Source: Paenibacillus sp. PL91 (GTDB taxonomy: Bacteria; Bacillota; Bacilli; Paenibacillales; Paenibacillaceae). From it: a stretch of 64,000 bases of DNA. Where the stretch lies: NCBI RefSeq assembly GCF_012935325.2, contig NZ_JABBYG020000021.1:1-64000 (forward strand), written 5' to 3'. Shown piece after piece: positions 16,106 through 25,017 of the stretch. Positions within the stretch are counted from its first letter, which is position 1. The number at the start of each line of letters is the position of its first letter. The notes under the pieces are model-generated. The model was not told the DNA's origin. It did no database searches and saw only the letters and a program-made list of their open reading frames with translations. The position numbers and the translations under genes were made by a program.

Positions 16106-16201
16106 AAAAAAGCCCCTTTCTAATTTAGCATTAAATTCCAGGACCCAATATAACACACCAACAAACTTCTGTATACTCGCATTTTTAAATATAAGAAAAA
16201 G

Positions 16202-16216
16202 CTATATGAGACATAG
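16202..16216. promoter_or_regulatory. LysR-type box between dps and the 16344 operon
   Basis: CTAT-ATGAGAC-ATAG, 15 bp, same half-sites and spacing as the boxes at 11600, 11690, 20758, 20824, 34568 and 34626. Confidence 0.6.
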
Positions 16217-16343
16217 AAAGATTGATATTGATCGTTCGAACCACTGTTTATACGATTGTGTTACATATCAAGTTCTTGGAATTCGTTATCTATAGAACTC
16301 CTCGACTGGAAAATGAATCTCACCAATATAAAGGAGAATTTGA

Positions 16344-16748
16344 ATGGGAGTACGTTTTTTAAAAATGGCGGTTATTTATATTGTTCTCGGTATTGGCATT
16401 GGAATCTACATGGGTGCAACATTGAACTTTGCATTGACTAGCGTTCATGCCCATACCAATCTTTTCGGATGGGCAACTTTGGCCCTTTGCGGATTTACTT
16501 ATCTGCGTTTTCCCAAAGCCGCAGATTCCCGACTAGCTAAATGGCATTTCTGGTTGCAGGGCGCAGGCTTGCCAATCATGTTAATCTCTCTATCATTTAT
16601 TGCGAACGGCTATGACCAGGATTGGTTATCGACTATAAAACGTATAGGTGAATCCGTTGCCGGAAGTGGAATTCTTGTTTTTGCTGTCAACGTATTTTTA
16701 AATGTTAAAGAAACCAATATAGCTGAAAAAAAGGGGGGGCACTTTTGA
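16344..16748 (+). CDS. Small membrane protein resembling a haem-copper oxidase subunit I fragment
   Basis: 134 residues with four hydrophobic segments. VHAHTNLFGWATLALCGFTY resembles the helix of cbb3/haem-copper oxidase subunit I and NorB that carries a haem histidine; related free-standing proteins are often named cytochrome oxidase-like. No copper-site histidines are present, so catalysis is unlikely. ATG 16344 follows AAGGAG at 7 nt. It overlaps the next gene by 4 nt (TTGA), which couples the two. It might bind haem or quinone for stress sensing or export; this is speculative. Confidence 0.7.
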   Translation: MGVRFLKMAVIYIVLGIGIGIYMGATLNFALTSVHAHTNLFGWATLALCGFTYLRFPKAADSRLAKWHFWLQGAGLPIMLISLSFIANGYDQDWLSTIKRIGESVAGSGILVFAVNVFLNVKETNIAEKKGGHF

Positions 16749-17980
16749 TTAACCCAGTGAATCCAATTGCATCGCGTTATAATCTTACGACCCTTATTCT
16801 ATTCTGGTGCTCATTAATTGTCGTCTCTTCACTATATTTAACGATCCCTCTGTTCTCCCTATTTGAGGACGTATTCCAGATCTCATCTTCTAAAGCGGCT
16901 TGGGCAGGAAGCGCCTTTTCTTTTGCTTTTGCCGGTGGAGCACTCCTTTTCGGGGGGCTTTCTGATCGCTATGGACGAAAAAAAATGATGATATCCGGGT
17001 TATGCTTGCTCACGGTATCAACCCCTTTTATAGGTACAGTTCATGAGTTTCAATGGCTTATTGTTTTAAGGGTTATACAGGGATTGGCAGCATCCATGTT
17101 TCCGCCTTCTGTGTTAGCCTACGCTATGGAAATGTTCCCAACTAAAAAAAGGGTAACTATCCTCGGGTTTATAAGCACCGCCTTTTTAATGGCCAGCATT
17201 GTTGGACAGATCTATAGCAGTACCGTCGTATTGGGACTAAGCTGGAAATATGTATTTTATATCCTTGGCATCGTGTATTTTGTTTCGCTTTTTTTGATTG
17301 CAGTATGTATACCCAAAGATATAACACAGAAGCCGGAGGGCAATTTTTTTTCTCCTCTAAAGCGCATTGGTGGTATTTTTAAGAAAAAAAGCTTGCCCTT
17401 CTGTTACATCATTTCCTCAATTCTTTTTATTTCACTCGTCGGTTTTTTCTCTACGATTGGAAGTTATCTAAGCAGCTCTCTCTTCGGTCTGAGCCACCAG
17501 GAAATCCTATGGATTCGTGCAGCCGGCATCATCGGTATGTTCATTTCTCCGTTTGATGGAAGGCTCGTTACTAAGTTTGGCGTTAAAAATGTTCTATGGT
17601 GTGGTTTGATTATGGCTGGTATTGGTCTAGCTCTGGTTGGCACCTGGGGGAACCTTGCATTTTTAATCTTGACGAGTATTATTTTTACTGCTGGCATAGC
17701 TATGGCCCTTCCCGCCTTGTTATCATTAATAGGTACTTTAGCTGGAGAGTTAAGAGCTAGCGCTCTTTCTTTCCATATGTTTATGCTTTTCATTGGAGCC
17801 TCGCTTGGCCCTATCATCTCCATTTATTTGATCGACACCGAAGGTCATAGGTTCACTTTCGAGGTGTTAGCCGGATTACTGCTGTTAAGCACGGTTGTAC
17901 CATTCTTTATTCGCTTAGAGAGAAAGGAACCCATTACACAGATCAATCAGAACAATCAAACTAACGATAAGTATCATTGA
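16745..17980 (+). CDS. Major facilitator superfamily transporter
   Basis: 411 residues with 12 predicted helices. The MFS loop 2-3 motif is GGLSDRYGRKKMM (about residues 73-85); RVIQGLAASMFPPSVLAYAMEM marks helices 4-5, and a second-half loop is DGRLVTKFGVKN. This size and pattern fit a drug:proton antiporter of the AraJ/YdhL-like group that exports small organics. The start is TTG 16745 after AAAGGGGGGGC. It is translationally coupled to the membrane protein before it and flanked by detoxification genes, so an export role for quinone-like compounds is plausible. Confidence 0.9.
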   Translation: MINPVNPIASRYNLTTLILFWCSLIVVSSLYLTIPLFSLFEDVFQISSSKAAWAGSAFSFAFAGGALLFGGLSDRYGRKKMMISGLCLLTVSTPFIGTVHEFQWLIVLRVIQGLAASMFPPSVLAYAMEMFPTKKRVTILGFISTAFLMASIVGQIYSSTVVLGLSWKYVFYILGIVYFVSLFLIAVCIPKDITQKPEGNFFSPLKRIGGIFKKKSLPFCYIISSILFISLVGFFSTIGSYLSSSLFGLSHQEILWIRAAGIIGMFISPFDGRLVTKFGVKNVLWCGLIMAGIGLALVGTWGNLAFLILTSIIFTAGIAMALPALLSLIGTLAGELRASALSFHMFMLFIGASLGPIISIYLIDTEGHRFTFEVLAGLLLLSTVVPFFIRLERKEPITQINQNNQTNDKYH

Positions 17981-18013
17981 GAAGTCGAATGAAACAACGA
18001 AAATAAAAAAAAT

Positions 18014-18060
18014 GAAGCGGCCTTGGTCCTGAATTCCATTGGATTGAGGCCGATTATTTT
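18014..18060 (+). terminator. Terminator of the MFS operon
   Basis: CGGCCTTGGTCC (about 18018) pairs with GGATTGAGGCCG (about 18041-18052), then ATTATTTTT. Confidence 0.75.
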
Positions 18061-18416
18061 TGCCTGTATGAAGCATAGGCGTGCTGTTGGTCGCTGCCTA
18101 CAAGGCCAAATCTAACGTCTGAAATACGAGAGGATTATTATTGGAGTGTCCTAGGAGCCAATCGGTTTATCATGGGGATCTCTCCTTGATGATTGCCAAT
18201 TTCTCTGCTGGATTAAGTTTATTTCTATGCACGAAAATGCTCCCCCTTACAGTAACAGGGTTGTCTTATTTCACCTGTCTACCATATGAGGAGCATATCA
18301 CATACCTGGGATCGCCTTTGGTTTATTCCTGATGATCACATTTTTCAGTTGCCGAAATTGTTTATTTTCAAGGACAGCCTCATGGACCAAATCTTAATGG
18401 TTCTGCTTTCCATCAA
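18061..18416. other. Intergenic stretch, no gene supported
   Basis: A weak plus-strand frame near 18141 lacks a ribosome site. In another frame HIPGIAFGLFLMITFF near 18298-18345 could be a membrane-protein relic. Nothing here is identified. Confidence 0.35.
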
Positions 18417-18600
18417 TCAAGCACGCGGTGCGCTTTCAAATTTACCTTTGTGAGCCAAGTCACAGAAAGGCTTTTGACTTGATAATCCGCACCGACAAAG
18501 AATAAAGCTCTCCTTTGTCTCGAAACGGTTACCCAACGCATCCACCATTTCTACTTTTTAATGGTCCATTATCATTGACTTTAATCGTAACATCGGACAA
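18417..18600 (-). pseudogene. CDGSH iron-sulfur domain protein, frameshifted
   Basis: TTG at 18600 follows AGGTGAG and opens SDVTIKVNDNGPLK. After a one-base shift near 18555 the frame continues as MVDALGNRFETKESF, CRCGLSSQKPFCDLAH, KGKFESAPRA and stops at 18417. CRCG-x4-KPFCDxxH is the CDGSH 2Fe-2S ligand set (three Cys and one His). Total length is 184 nt, one base too many for a single frame. It is either a pseudogene or a sequencing indel. It would be the last gene of the xapX-amidohydrolase operon. Confidence 0.7.
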
Positions 18601-18626
18601 GATAATCTCACCTACCTTAATGATAT

Positions 18627-20459
18627 TTAGAAGACAAAGCAATCCAAGTCACAGAAACCGCTGCCATGATGATGGTTACACTTATGATGAAGATGGACCT
18701 GTTTAGGGGTATGGGCACCTGATCCACCACCCCCATATTCCGGCCCCTTGTAATAGCCTCCAAAGAAATTATGCGGAGACCAGTCTGGACTGGCTTTGGG
18801 AGCCAGAGGCGACAAAGACTCAAATTCGTTGGTACCGTAGACAATCTTGCCTCCTACAACAGTGAAGACAGATTCAATTTTTTTAATTGCTTCTTCGGAG
18901 ACATGAAAGAAATTATCGGAAAGAATCGAAAAATCAGCATAATGACCCTCCTTGATTTGCCCTTTTACATCTTCTTCTTTGGAAAACCATGCATTCCCCG
19001 ACGTATACATGCGAAGCGCTTCATGCCTCTCTACACGATTAGAAACAGGGTACAGGCTTAACCCACCTAACGTCTTACCCGTCACTAACCAGTATAAGGC
19101 AACCCACGGATTATAACTGGCTACTCTTGTCGCATCTGTTCCTACGCCGACACGTAATCCAGACTTAATCATTTTGGTTATCGGAGGAGCATTTTCCGCT
19201 GCTTTGGCCCCATATCTTTCGACGAAATACTCACCTTGAAAAGCCATTCGGCTTTGAACGGCGATCGAACCGCCTAATGCCACAACTCGCTCCAAATCCT
19301 TCTCATGGATTGTTTCGGCATGATCCAGAATCCAGCGCAACTCTTTGAATGGCACCTCCTTATTCACACGCTCAAATACATCGAGAAAGCGTGAAATAGA
19401 CTCTCCATAGGTTGCATGAAGACGAAATGGCCAGCGTTGTTCAACGAGGTGCCGAGAAACTCCAAATAGTTCATCTTCAAGTACAGCAGGGAGTTCCGGA
19501 CGAGGCTCTACAAAATCTTCAAAGTCTGCTGCGCTATAAACAAGCATTTCACCGGCACCATTATGACGATAATAGGAACTGCCCGTGTACGGCTGCGATG
19601 AAGCGGTCCATGCTTTAAAATCACTCAATTCATTCTTGGGATGCTGAGTAAATAAATTATACGCAGTGCGAACCGTAATATCTCCACGTCTATCAAGTTC
19701 TTCAAACACCTGATAATCATCGGGATAGTTCTGAAAGCCCCCACCGGCGTCAATAACGCTTGTGACTCCAAATCGATTCAATTCCCTCATAAAAAGTCGA
19801 GTTGAATTTATTTGGTCCTCGTATGAAAGCTTTGGCCCTTTAGCTAAAGTAGCATACAAAATCGTAGCATTGGGCCGAGCGATGAGCATTCCTGTTGGAT
19901 TACCTTTGCTATCCCTTTGGATTTCTCCGCCTGGCGGGTTCGGCGTATCTTTGGTATACCCAATTACTCGCAAGGCAGCTTTGTTCAGAAAAGCTTGACG
20001 GTAAAGATTGAGGATAAAAACGGGTGTGTCTGGAGCAACTCGATTGATTTCATCTAGAGTTGGCATACGGCGTTCAATGAATTGGAACTCTGTCCAGCCG
20101 CCTACAACACGGACCCAATGAGGAGCTGGAGTACGGTCAACCTGCTTTTTCAACATACGCAATGCATCCGCTACTGACGGCACTCCATCCCAACGAAGTT
20201 CAAGGTTATAGTTGAGACCGCCTCGAATGAGATGAATATGGGAATCGTTCAAGCCCGGTATTAACATTCGTTTGTTTGCGTTCACAACCTGAGTGGATGA
20301 TCCAACATATTTCATGATTTCGGCATCATCTCCCACAGCCAGGAATTGGCCGTCCTTAACTGCAACTGCCGTTGCTGTAGGATTTGAATCATCCATCGTT
20401 ACAATACCGGCATTGTGAATGACCAAACTAGCCTCAACATCTATCGCTTTCTTAGACAT
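18627..20459 (-). CDS. YtcJ-like metal-dependent amidohydrolase
   Basis: 610 residues of the amidohydrolase superfamily (Amidohydro_3, YtcJ type). Metal ligands appear in order: DSHIHL (about residues 73-78), RLHATYGES, ILDHAETI and VGVGTDATR (the final Asp). There is no signal peptide. It hydrolyses C-N bonds in cyclic or acyl amides; the substrate is unknown. The C-terminus has an unusual His/Cys-rich tail (HLHHKCNHHHGSGFCDLDC). ATG follows AAAGGGAGAG. It is downstream of xapX, upstream of the CDGSH relic, and divergent from the YcaC-like hydrolase. Confidence 0.88.
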   Translation of the reverse strand: MSKKAIDVEASLVIHNAGIVTMDDSNPTATAVAVKDGQFLAVGDDAEIMKYVGSSTQVVNANKRMLIPGLNDSHIHLIRGGLNYNLELRWDGVPSVADALRMLKKQVDRTPAPHWVRVVGGWTEFQFIERRMPTLDEINRVAPDTPVFILNLYRQAFLNKAALRVIGYTKDTPNPPGGEIQRDSKGNPTGMLIARPNATILYATLAKGPKLSYEDQINSTRLFMRELNRFGVTSVIDAGGGFQNYPDDYQVFEELDRRGDITVRTAYNLFTQHPKNELSDFKAWTASSQPYTGSSYYRHNGAGEMLVYSAADFEDFVEPRPELPAVLEDELFGVSRHLVEQRWPFRLHATYGESISRFLDVFERVNKEVPFKELRWILDHAETIHEKDLERVVALGGSIAVQSRMAFQGEYFVERYGAKAAENAPPITKMIKSGLRVGVGTDATRVASYNPWVALYWLVTGKTLGGLSLYPVSNRVERHEALRMYTSGNAWFSKEEDVKGQIKEGHYADFSILSDNFFHVSEEAIKKIESVFTVVGGKIVYGTNEFESLSPLAPKASPDWSPHNFFGGYYKGPEYGGGGSGAHTPKQVHLHHKCNHHHGSGFCDLDCFVF

Positions 20460-20484
20460 GATTCCACTCTCCCTTTAGATTATT

Positions 20485-20661
20485 TTATTTGTGGTTTAAC
20501 CATTGCTGTACCCAGGGTATCAACCGCTGGCCTAAAAACATACCGGCAAGACCAAGTAGTCCCAAAAAAGGCGGTGCTGGCGAAGGGATCTTAAGCGATT
20601 GAAAAACAACGCCAATTACAATACCTGCAGCAAGAGCCAGAACCATAGAACCCATACTCAT
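20485..20661 (-). CDS. XapX-domain (DUF1427) small membrane protein
   Basis: 58 residues with two hydrophobic helices: MVLALAAGIVIGVVFQSL, then SPAPPFLGLLGLAGMFLG and QRLIPWV. The pattern PxPPxxxGLxGLxGMxLG is the XapX signature. ATG 20661 has GGAGGAG four to five bases upstream. XapX genes are often next to xanthosine, hydrolase or isochorismatase-type genes; the function is not established. It is first in a minus-strand operon with the amidohydrolase. A truncated homologue is fused to an IS3 fragment at 34786-35046. Confidence 0.85.
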   Translation of the reverse strand: MSMGSMVLALAAGIVIGVVFQSLKIPSPAPPFLGLLGLAGMFLGQRLIPWVQQWLNHK

Positions 20662-20757
20662 TTCTCCTCCTCAATACTAATAACTGTTATGTTTTTACTA
20701 GATGCCTTCTATTCATAAGTCTAAAAGTCAACATTCTTACTAGCAATAAGGCTTTCT

Positions 20758-20772
20758 CTATAACAGCCATAG
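20758..20772. promoter_or_regulatory. LysR-type box 1 (xapX / YcaC-like)
   Basis: CTAT-AACAGCC-ATAG followed by GAATTG. It shares ATAGGAATT with the catalase box at 11600. Confidence 0.6.
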
Positions 20773-20823
20773 GAATTGCTTATGCATATACTTTATAGAA
20801 ATTTTGATATATATAGTTTTTTC

Positions 20824-20838
20824 CTATGAAATATATAG
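20824..20838. promoter_or_regulatory. LysR-type box 2 (xapX / YcaC-like)
   Basis: CTAT-GAAATAT-ATAG, 66 bp from box 1 and about 113 bp before the YcaC-like start. Paired boxes are also seen before catalase and at 34568/34626. Confidence 0.6.
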
Positions 20839-20950
20839 AAAACTGAAGATTGTTTGCACCGTTACATTTCAATAGACTGAGTACATGCAGCAGGATTTCC
20901 AATTTATTGGGACGGTTGTAATCATATCCGGAAAAGGTAGGGATCTTAGT

Positions 20951-21586
20951 ATGTTTAACGGGAAGACAGATTTACTTACGGCTGATAACTCTGCAATTAT
21001 TCTTGTAGACCATCAGCCCCAAATGCTATTTGGTGTACAAAGTGCCGATCGCCAAACTATCATTAGCAATACGGTTGCACTTGCAAAAACGGCTAAAGTT
21101 TTTAATGCACCAATTATTCTTACGACTGTTGCTGCTGAATCATTTTCAGGTCCTATTCATCCGCATATTCAAGATGTTTTTCCCCATCAAAAACCGATTG
21201 ACCGTACAAACATGAACTCTTGGGAAGACGAAAACTTCGTGTCGGCCGTGAAAAAAACAGGTCGTAAGAAGCTGGTTATGGCAGCTCTTTGGACGGAAGT
21301 TTGTCTGGCTTTCCCTACAGTTTCAGCCATTAAAGATGGATATGAAGTATACATTGTAACGGACGCTTCAGGTGGGACTACCACGGAGGCACATGACATA
21401 GCCGTTCAACGCATGATACAAGCGGGAGCAATTCCTGTTACTTGGATGTCTGTTCTTCTTGAGTATCAACGCGATTGGGCACATCAAGAAACGTATGATG
21501 CAGTCATGGAGATTGCTATGCAACATGGTGGTGCCTATGGTGCGGGTATTGTTTATGCTCAAACGATGTTTGGTGGACATGAGTAA
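20951..21586 (+). CDS. YcaC-like isochorismatase-family hydrolase
   Basis: 211 residues, cysteine-hydrolase fold. The catalytic Asp is in ILVDHQPQM, the Cys is in LWTEVCLAFP, and VSAIKDGYEVYIVTDASGG and the YcaC-type tail HGGAYGAGIVYAQTMFGG follow. The substrate is unknown; YcaC-group enzymes act on amide or imide bonds. ATG 20951 is preferred to a longer frame without a ribosome site. It is followed 108 nt later by an alpha/beta hydrolase, probably co-transcribed. Intact exported (33335) and broken (34124) paralogues occur downstream. Confidence 0.88.
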   Translation: MFNGKTDLLTADNSAIILVDHQPQMLFGVQSADRQTIISNTVALAKTAKVFNAPIILTTVAAESFSGPIHPHIQDVFPHQKPIDRTNMNSWEDENFVSAVKKTGRKKLVMAALWTEVCLAFPTVSAIKDGYEVYIVTDASGGTTTEAHDIAVQRMIQAGAIPVTWMSVLLEYQRDWAHQETYDAVMEIAMQHGGAYGAGIVYAQTMFGGHE

Positions 21587-21694
21587 TATTCAACCCAAAA
21601 AGGACAGTTTAATTTTGACTCTCTTAGCTTGTGGAATATGCCTAAAGTGAGTGTACTAAACCCAAACCAATTCTAAAGGAGTGAAGTATGGAGC

Positions 21695-22534
21695 ATGGCT
21701 AAATTAACAGTCGGAACGGAAAACGGGCAACCCATTGAATTGTATTTTGAGGATCTTGGAGCAGGCAAACCTGTAGTTTTGATCCATGGCTGGCCACTGA
21801 GCGGGCGCTCGTGGGAGAGTCAAGTTCCAGCGCTCATCGATGCAGGTTACCGCGTGATTACCTATGACCGCCGCGGATTCGGACAATCCTCTCAACCGTG
21901 GAACGGTTACGACTATGATACGTTTGCAATGGATCTCCATAAGCTAATTGAACATCTAGACCTTAAGGACGTGACACTGGTCGGATTTTCGATGGGTGGC
22001 GGAGAGGTTGCCCGTTACGTTGGCACATACGGAACAAGCCGTGTCAAAAAAGCCGTGTTGGCTGCTGCGGTTCCGCCGTTCTTTTATAAATCTGCCGAGC
22101 ACCCGGAAGGTGGCCTGGATGAAGCCACCATTAAGGGCTTCCAAGATGGTTTGAAAAAAGACCGTGTCGCCTTCCTTGACGGCTTCACTCACAATTTCTT
22201 TAAAGCAGGGGATAGAACTGACCTGGTCAGCGAGTCCTTCCGAGCTTACAACCTTGATATTGCCTCTTATGCATCGCCAAAGGGGACGCTGGATTGTACT
22301 GATGCCTTCGGCCGGACGGATTTCCGTGGCGATTTGGCGAAATTTGATATCCCATTGCTTGTTATCCATGGCGATTCCGATGCGATTGTGACGCTTGAGG
22401 TAAGCGGTCAACTTTCCCACGAAGCTGTTGCAGGCAGTCAACTCGTTGTAATTGAAGGTGGACCACATGGTTTGAACGCGACTCACCCTGAAGAATTCAA
22501 TACCGCTTTGATTCACTTCCTTAATACTAAATGA
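21695..22534 (+). CDS. Alpha/beta hydrolase, non-haem chloroperoxidase/arylesterase type
   Basis: 279 residues. The oxyanion motif is LIHGWPLSGRSWE (about residues 29-41), the nucleophile elbow is GFSMGGGEVARY (Ser about 98), the acid is in VIHGDSDAIV and the histidine in GGPHGLNATHPEEF. GFSMGGGE and TYDRRGFGQSS are typical of the cofactor-free haloperoxidase/esterase group. ATG follows AAAGGAGTGAAGTATGGAGC. It belongs to the stress island; a degraded minus-strand copy lies at 29045-29530. Confidence 0.9.
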   Translation: MAKLTVGTENGQPIELYFEDLGAGKPVVLIHGWPLSGRSWESQVPALIDAGYRVITYDRRGFGQSSQPWNGYDYDTFAMDLHKLIEHLDLKDVTLVGFSMGGGEVARYVGTYGTSRVKKAVLAAAVPPFFYKSAEHPEGGLDEATIKGFQDGLKKDRVAFLDGFTHNFFKAGDRTDLVSESFRAYNLDIASYASPKGTLDCTDAFGRTDFRGDLAKFDIPLLVIHGDSDAIVTLEVSGQLSHEAVAGSQLVVIEGGPHGLNATHPEEFNTALIHFLNTK

Positions 22535-22639
22535 ATGAACAGTTACGGGAATAATCAGTTACTTTATATAGAGCGCTTTCGAGACTTTTCATATTGGAGT
22601 AAAGAGGAGAGTTAAATAAACTAGTACCCATAGAATTGA

Positions 22640-23250
22640 TGAAAAGGGGGAAACTGTGACCCATAAGAAGGACACTTTGAAAAAATGACCCTCTATTGGG
22701 CCATTATTCTTTTAAACTAGAGCAAAGGCGAAGATCAACCAACTGGAATCACAGGTGGACTTGCTAAAAAATCTCGTAGCGTTCGAGAGGCAGAGAAACG
22801 CTTAAGCCTTCCAGGCGCTACGAGAACATCTACCGTACCATTCTTCGGGCATTTGGGCTAAGGCGTCATTGATGTTATCCCGGGGGCCACCGGACAAATA
22901 CTTGTCGACTACGTCGCAGCCACGCTCGAGCTTTCGCTTGTCGAACGGACGCATCACCGTCTGTTAGAGAAAATGGACGGAAACATTCACCTTGAAACCA
23001 TTCTGCACGCTGATCATGGTATGCACTACACGCACTCCAAAACGCGGCTGCTCATCACCAAGGATGGCCTCAAGCAATCCATGTCTCGCAGGGGTAATTG
23101 CTGGGATAATGCTCCCATGGACTCGTTCTTTGGCCACATGAAACGGGTCACAGTTCAGGTGTTCAGGCTATGTATATATCGACCAATACATGCAGGGCAG
23201 AGCCCCTCAAGAGATCTTTGAAAAGAACGTTCTCGACAAGACAGAAAGGT
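22640..23250 (+). mobile_element. IS3-family element relic
   Basis: An OrfA end is recognisable at about 22725-22805 (KINQLESQVDLLKNLVAFERQR). OrfB pieces follow at 22900-23160: LSLVERTHHRLLEKMDGNIH, LHADHGMHYTHSKTRL, then SMSRRGNCWDNAPMDSFFGHMK, the C-terminal part of the DDE domain. The OrfA start, most of OrfB and the reading frames are lost. An inverted pair TCTCGTAGCG/CGCTACGAGA at 22770-22823 lies inside. It separates the stress island from the YesMN operon. Confidence 0.8.
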
Positions 23251-23454
23251 TTCTGGTAGCCTTTTCCACTACGCTATGCAATTCTTAATGCATGATAAAG
23301 CAAGTGATTTAAAAACCGTTAACTTATTAAGTCTGGGAGACTTTAACTGGTTTAGGATTCGAATATAGTTTCTCGCTTCAGTGTCCAATTTATTACCGAT
23401 TATAGGTGTAGTCGCATGATTTGAGGGTCCCGCTAAGTTTAGTGCAATTTTTGC

Positions 23455-25017
23455 TCATACTTGGGTTTCAAACAACCTTCGCTGGCTTCGGAATTCCAGG
23501 GCTGTAATGCCTTCGGTATCCTTGAATATTCTCGTAAAATGCTTCACATTTTCGAATCCAACCTGATCACTGATTTCATACACCTTCAAATCGGAGTGCA
23601 CCAGCAGTTCCTTCGCCTTGTCCAGCCTTAACCGGCGAACATAGTTCGAGAAACTCTCACCGCTATATTCTTGGAAGGCATGGCTGAAATACGAGTAATT
23701 GAGTGAGAAATGGTTGGACACGACCGCCATGTTCAAATTGTCGGCATAATGCGTCTGCAAGTAGGTGAGAACTTTTTGCATCGTATTTTGTTCCGTCGGC
23801 GCTTGCTCTCTCCGATCTTGGATGAACCGATCCAGACTATCGAGAAGCTGCTCAACAGCTGCGTAATAATGTTCAAATCGATCGAAATTCCCGATATGGC
23901 CAACACAGGCGTACGGCCTTAATAAGCCAAGCACTCTATTTCCGTAGATGCGGAACACCTTGTCGAACAGCTCTTCATTGAGCAACTGACTGATCCGTTC
24001 CAGGTAGCCGATTTCACAGCAGCTAATAATACGAACATCTAGGATTTGATCGAGAAGCTGTTTCATTTCGTTCCCGCGTCCCATTCCCATCAGATTCGAT
24101 AATCGTTGAATCAACACAACAGGAACGGCATGCCGCTCATTGCGCTCACTTATGCTGGTGTAGTCCAACACATCGAGTTCTGGAAGCACAATACTGTATT
24201 TCAAGGTTTGCTTCGCTTGGCTGTATGCCCACCTTATCTGCTCTATCCCTTGAACAGACTCGCTAATCGCGATTCGCAGCTGCGACTCATATACACTCAA
24301 CTTCCACCGTTCCGACAGCTGGTAGAACATAACCGGATCGCGTACGATCATAATCGTTCCGCCTTCTCCATCACGCGTGAGCATCCAATCCATATGCCCT
24401 TGTAACAGCTCAGCGATTTGATTCCTGAAAGAAGCAGCATCCGTACTGCTAGGCTGTGATCCTCCACCGTGTCGCGTAAGCAAGCCCAACGTATATCCAG
24501 CATCCAACAAGCTAAAGCCGGCCTGCTTCAGCTTGTTCTGTGTTATCGCATCACCCACATCCTTCTGGGTCAAATGCTGGGTAACTAGCTCGGCAGCAAC
24601 AATGCTGGCATCTTCACCCGCCTTGTCTGCTTGCTCTTCTCTCATCCTTATGTCCCGCATCATTCGCTCCAGGACGGCAAACAACTCCTCCCGCACCACA
24701 GGCTTTACGAGATAATCCTTCACAGCAAAGCGAATCGCTTTCTGCGCATATACGAACTCATTATAGCCAGACAGCAGTACAATCTCGGGCCTTACAGGAT
24801 TCTCTTGCAGTTGCTCGAGCAGTTCGATCCCATCCATAATTGGCATTCGGATATCTGTGAACATAATATCCGCAGGCTCCTGGCTAAGCAGCTCCAGCGC
24901 CTCTTGTCCATTCTCGGCAAATCGGTAGTTGAACAGATTAGGAAACTGCCTCTCAATCACCGATTGCAAGCCCCTCCGAATGATCTTCTCGTCGTCGACG
25001 ATCAGCAAGCTAATCAT
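23455..25017 (-). CDS. YesN-type AraC-family response regulator
   Basis: 520 residues. The receiver domain (1-120) has the DD pair in IVDDEKIIRRGL, the phospho-acceptor in MFTDIRMPIMDG and the lysine in DYLVKPV. A long helical middle is followed by an AraC DNA-binding domain (about 415-515): LNMAVVSNHFSLNYSYFSHAF and VYEISDQVGFENVKHFTRIF. It overlaps the kinase stop by 8 nt, so the two are coupled. It should respond to a sugar sensed by 25010-26923 and activate the operon that starts at 28647. Confidence 0.92.
   Translation of the reverse strand: MISLLIVDDEKIIRRGLQSVIERQFPNLFNYRFAENGQEALELLSQEPADIMFTDIRMPIMDGIELLEQLQENPVRPEIVLLSGYNEFVYAQKAIRFAVKDYLVKPVVREELFAVLERMMRDIRMREEQADKAGEDASIVAAELVTQHLTQKDVGDAITQNKLKQAGFSLLDAGYTLGLLTRHGGGSQPSSTDAASFRNQIAELLQGHMDWMLTRDGEGGTIMIVRDPVMFYQLSERWKLSVYESQLRIAISESVQGIEQIRWAYSQAKQTLKYSIVLPELDVLDYTSISERNERHAVPVVLIQRLSNLMGMGRGNEMKQLLDQILDVRIISCCEIGYLERISQLLNEELFDKVFRIYGNRVLGLLRPYACVGHIGNFDRFEHYYAAVEQLLDSLDRFIQDRREQAPTEQNTMQKVLTYLQTHYADNLNMAVVSNHFSLNYSYFSHAFQEYSGESFSNYVRRLRLDKAKELLVHSDLKVYEISDQVGFENVKHFTRIFKDTEGITALEFRSQRRLFETQV

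Noticed and set aside
18141..18332. 63-codon plus-strand frame
   Set aside because: No ribosome site, mixed composition, and no match to the neighbouring membrane genes.
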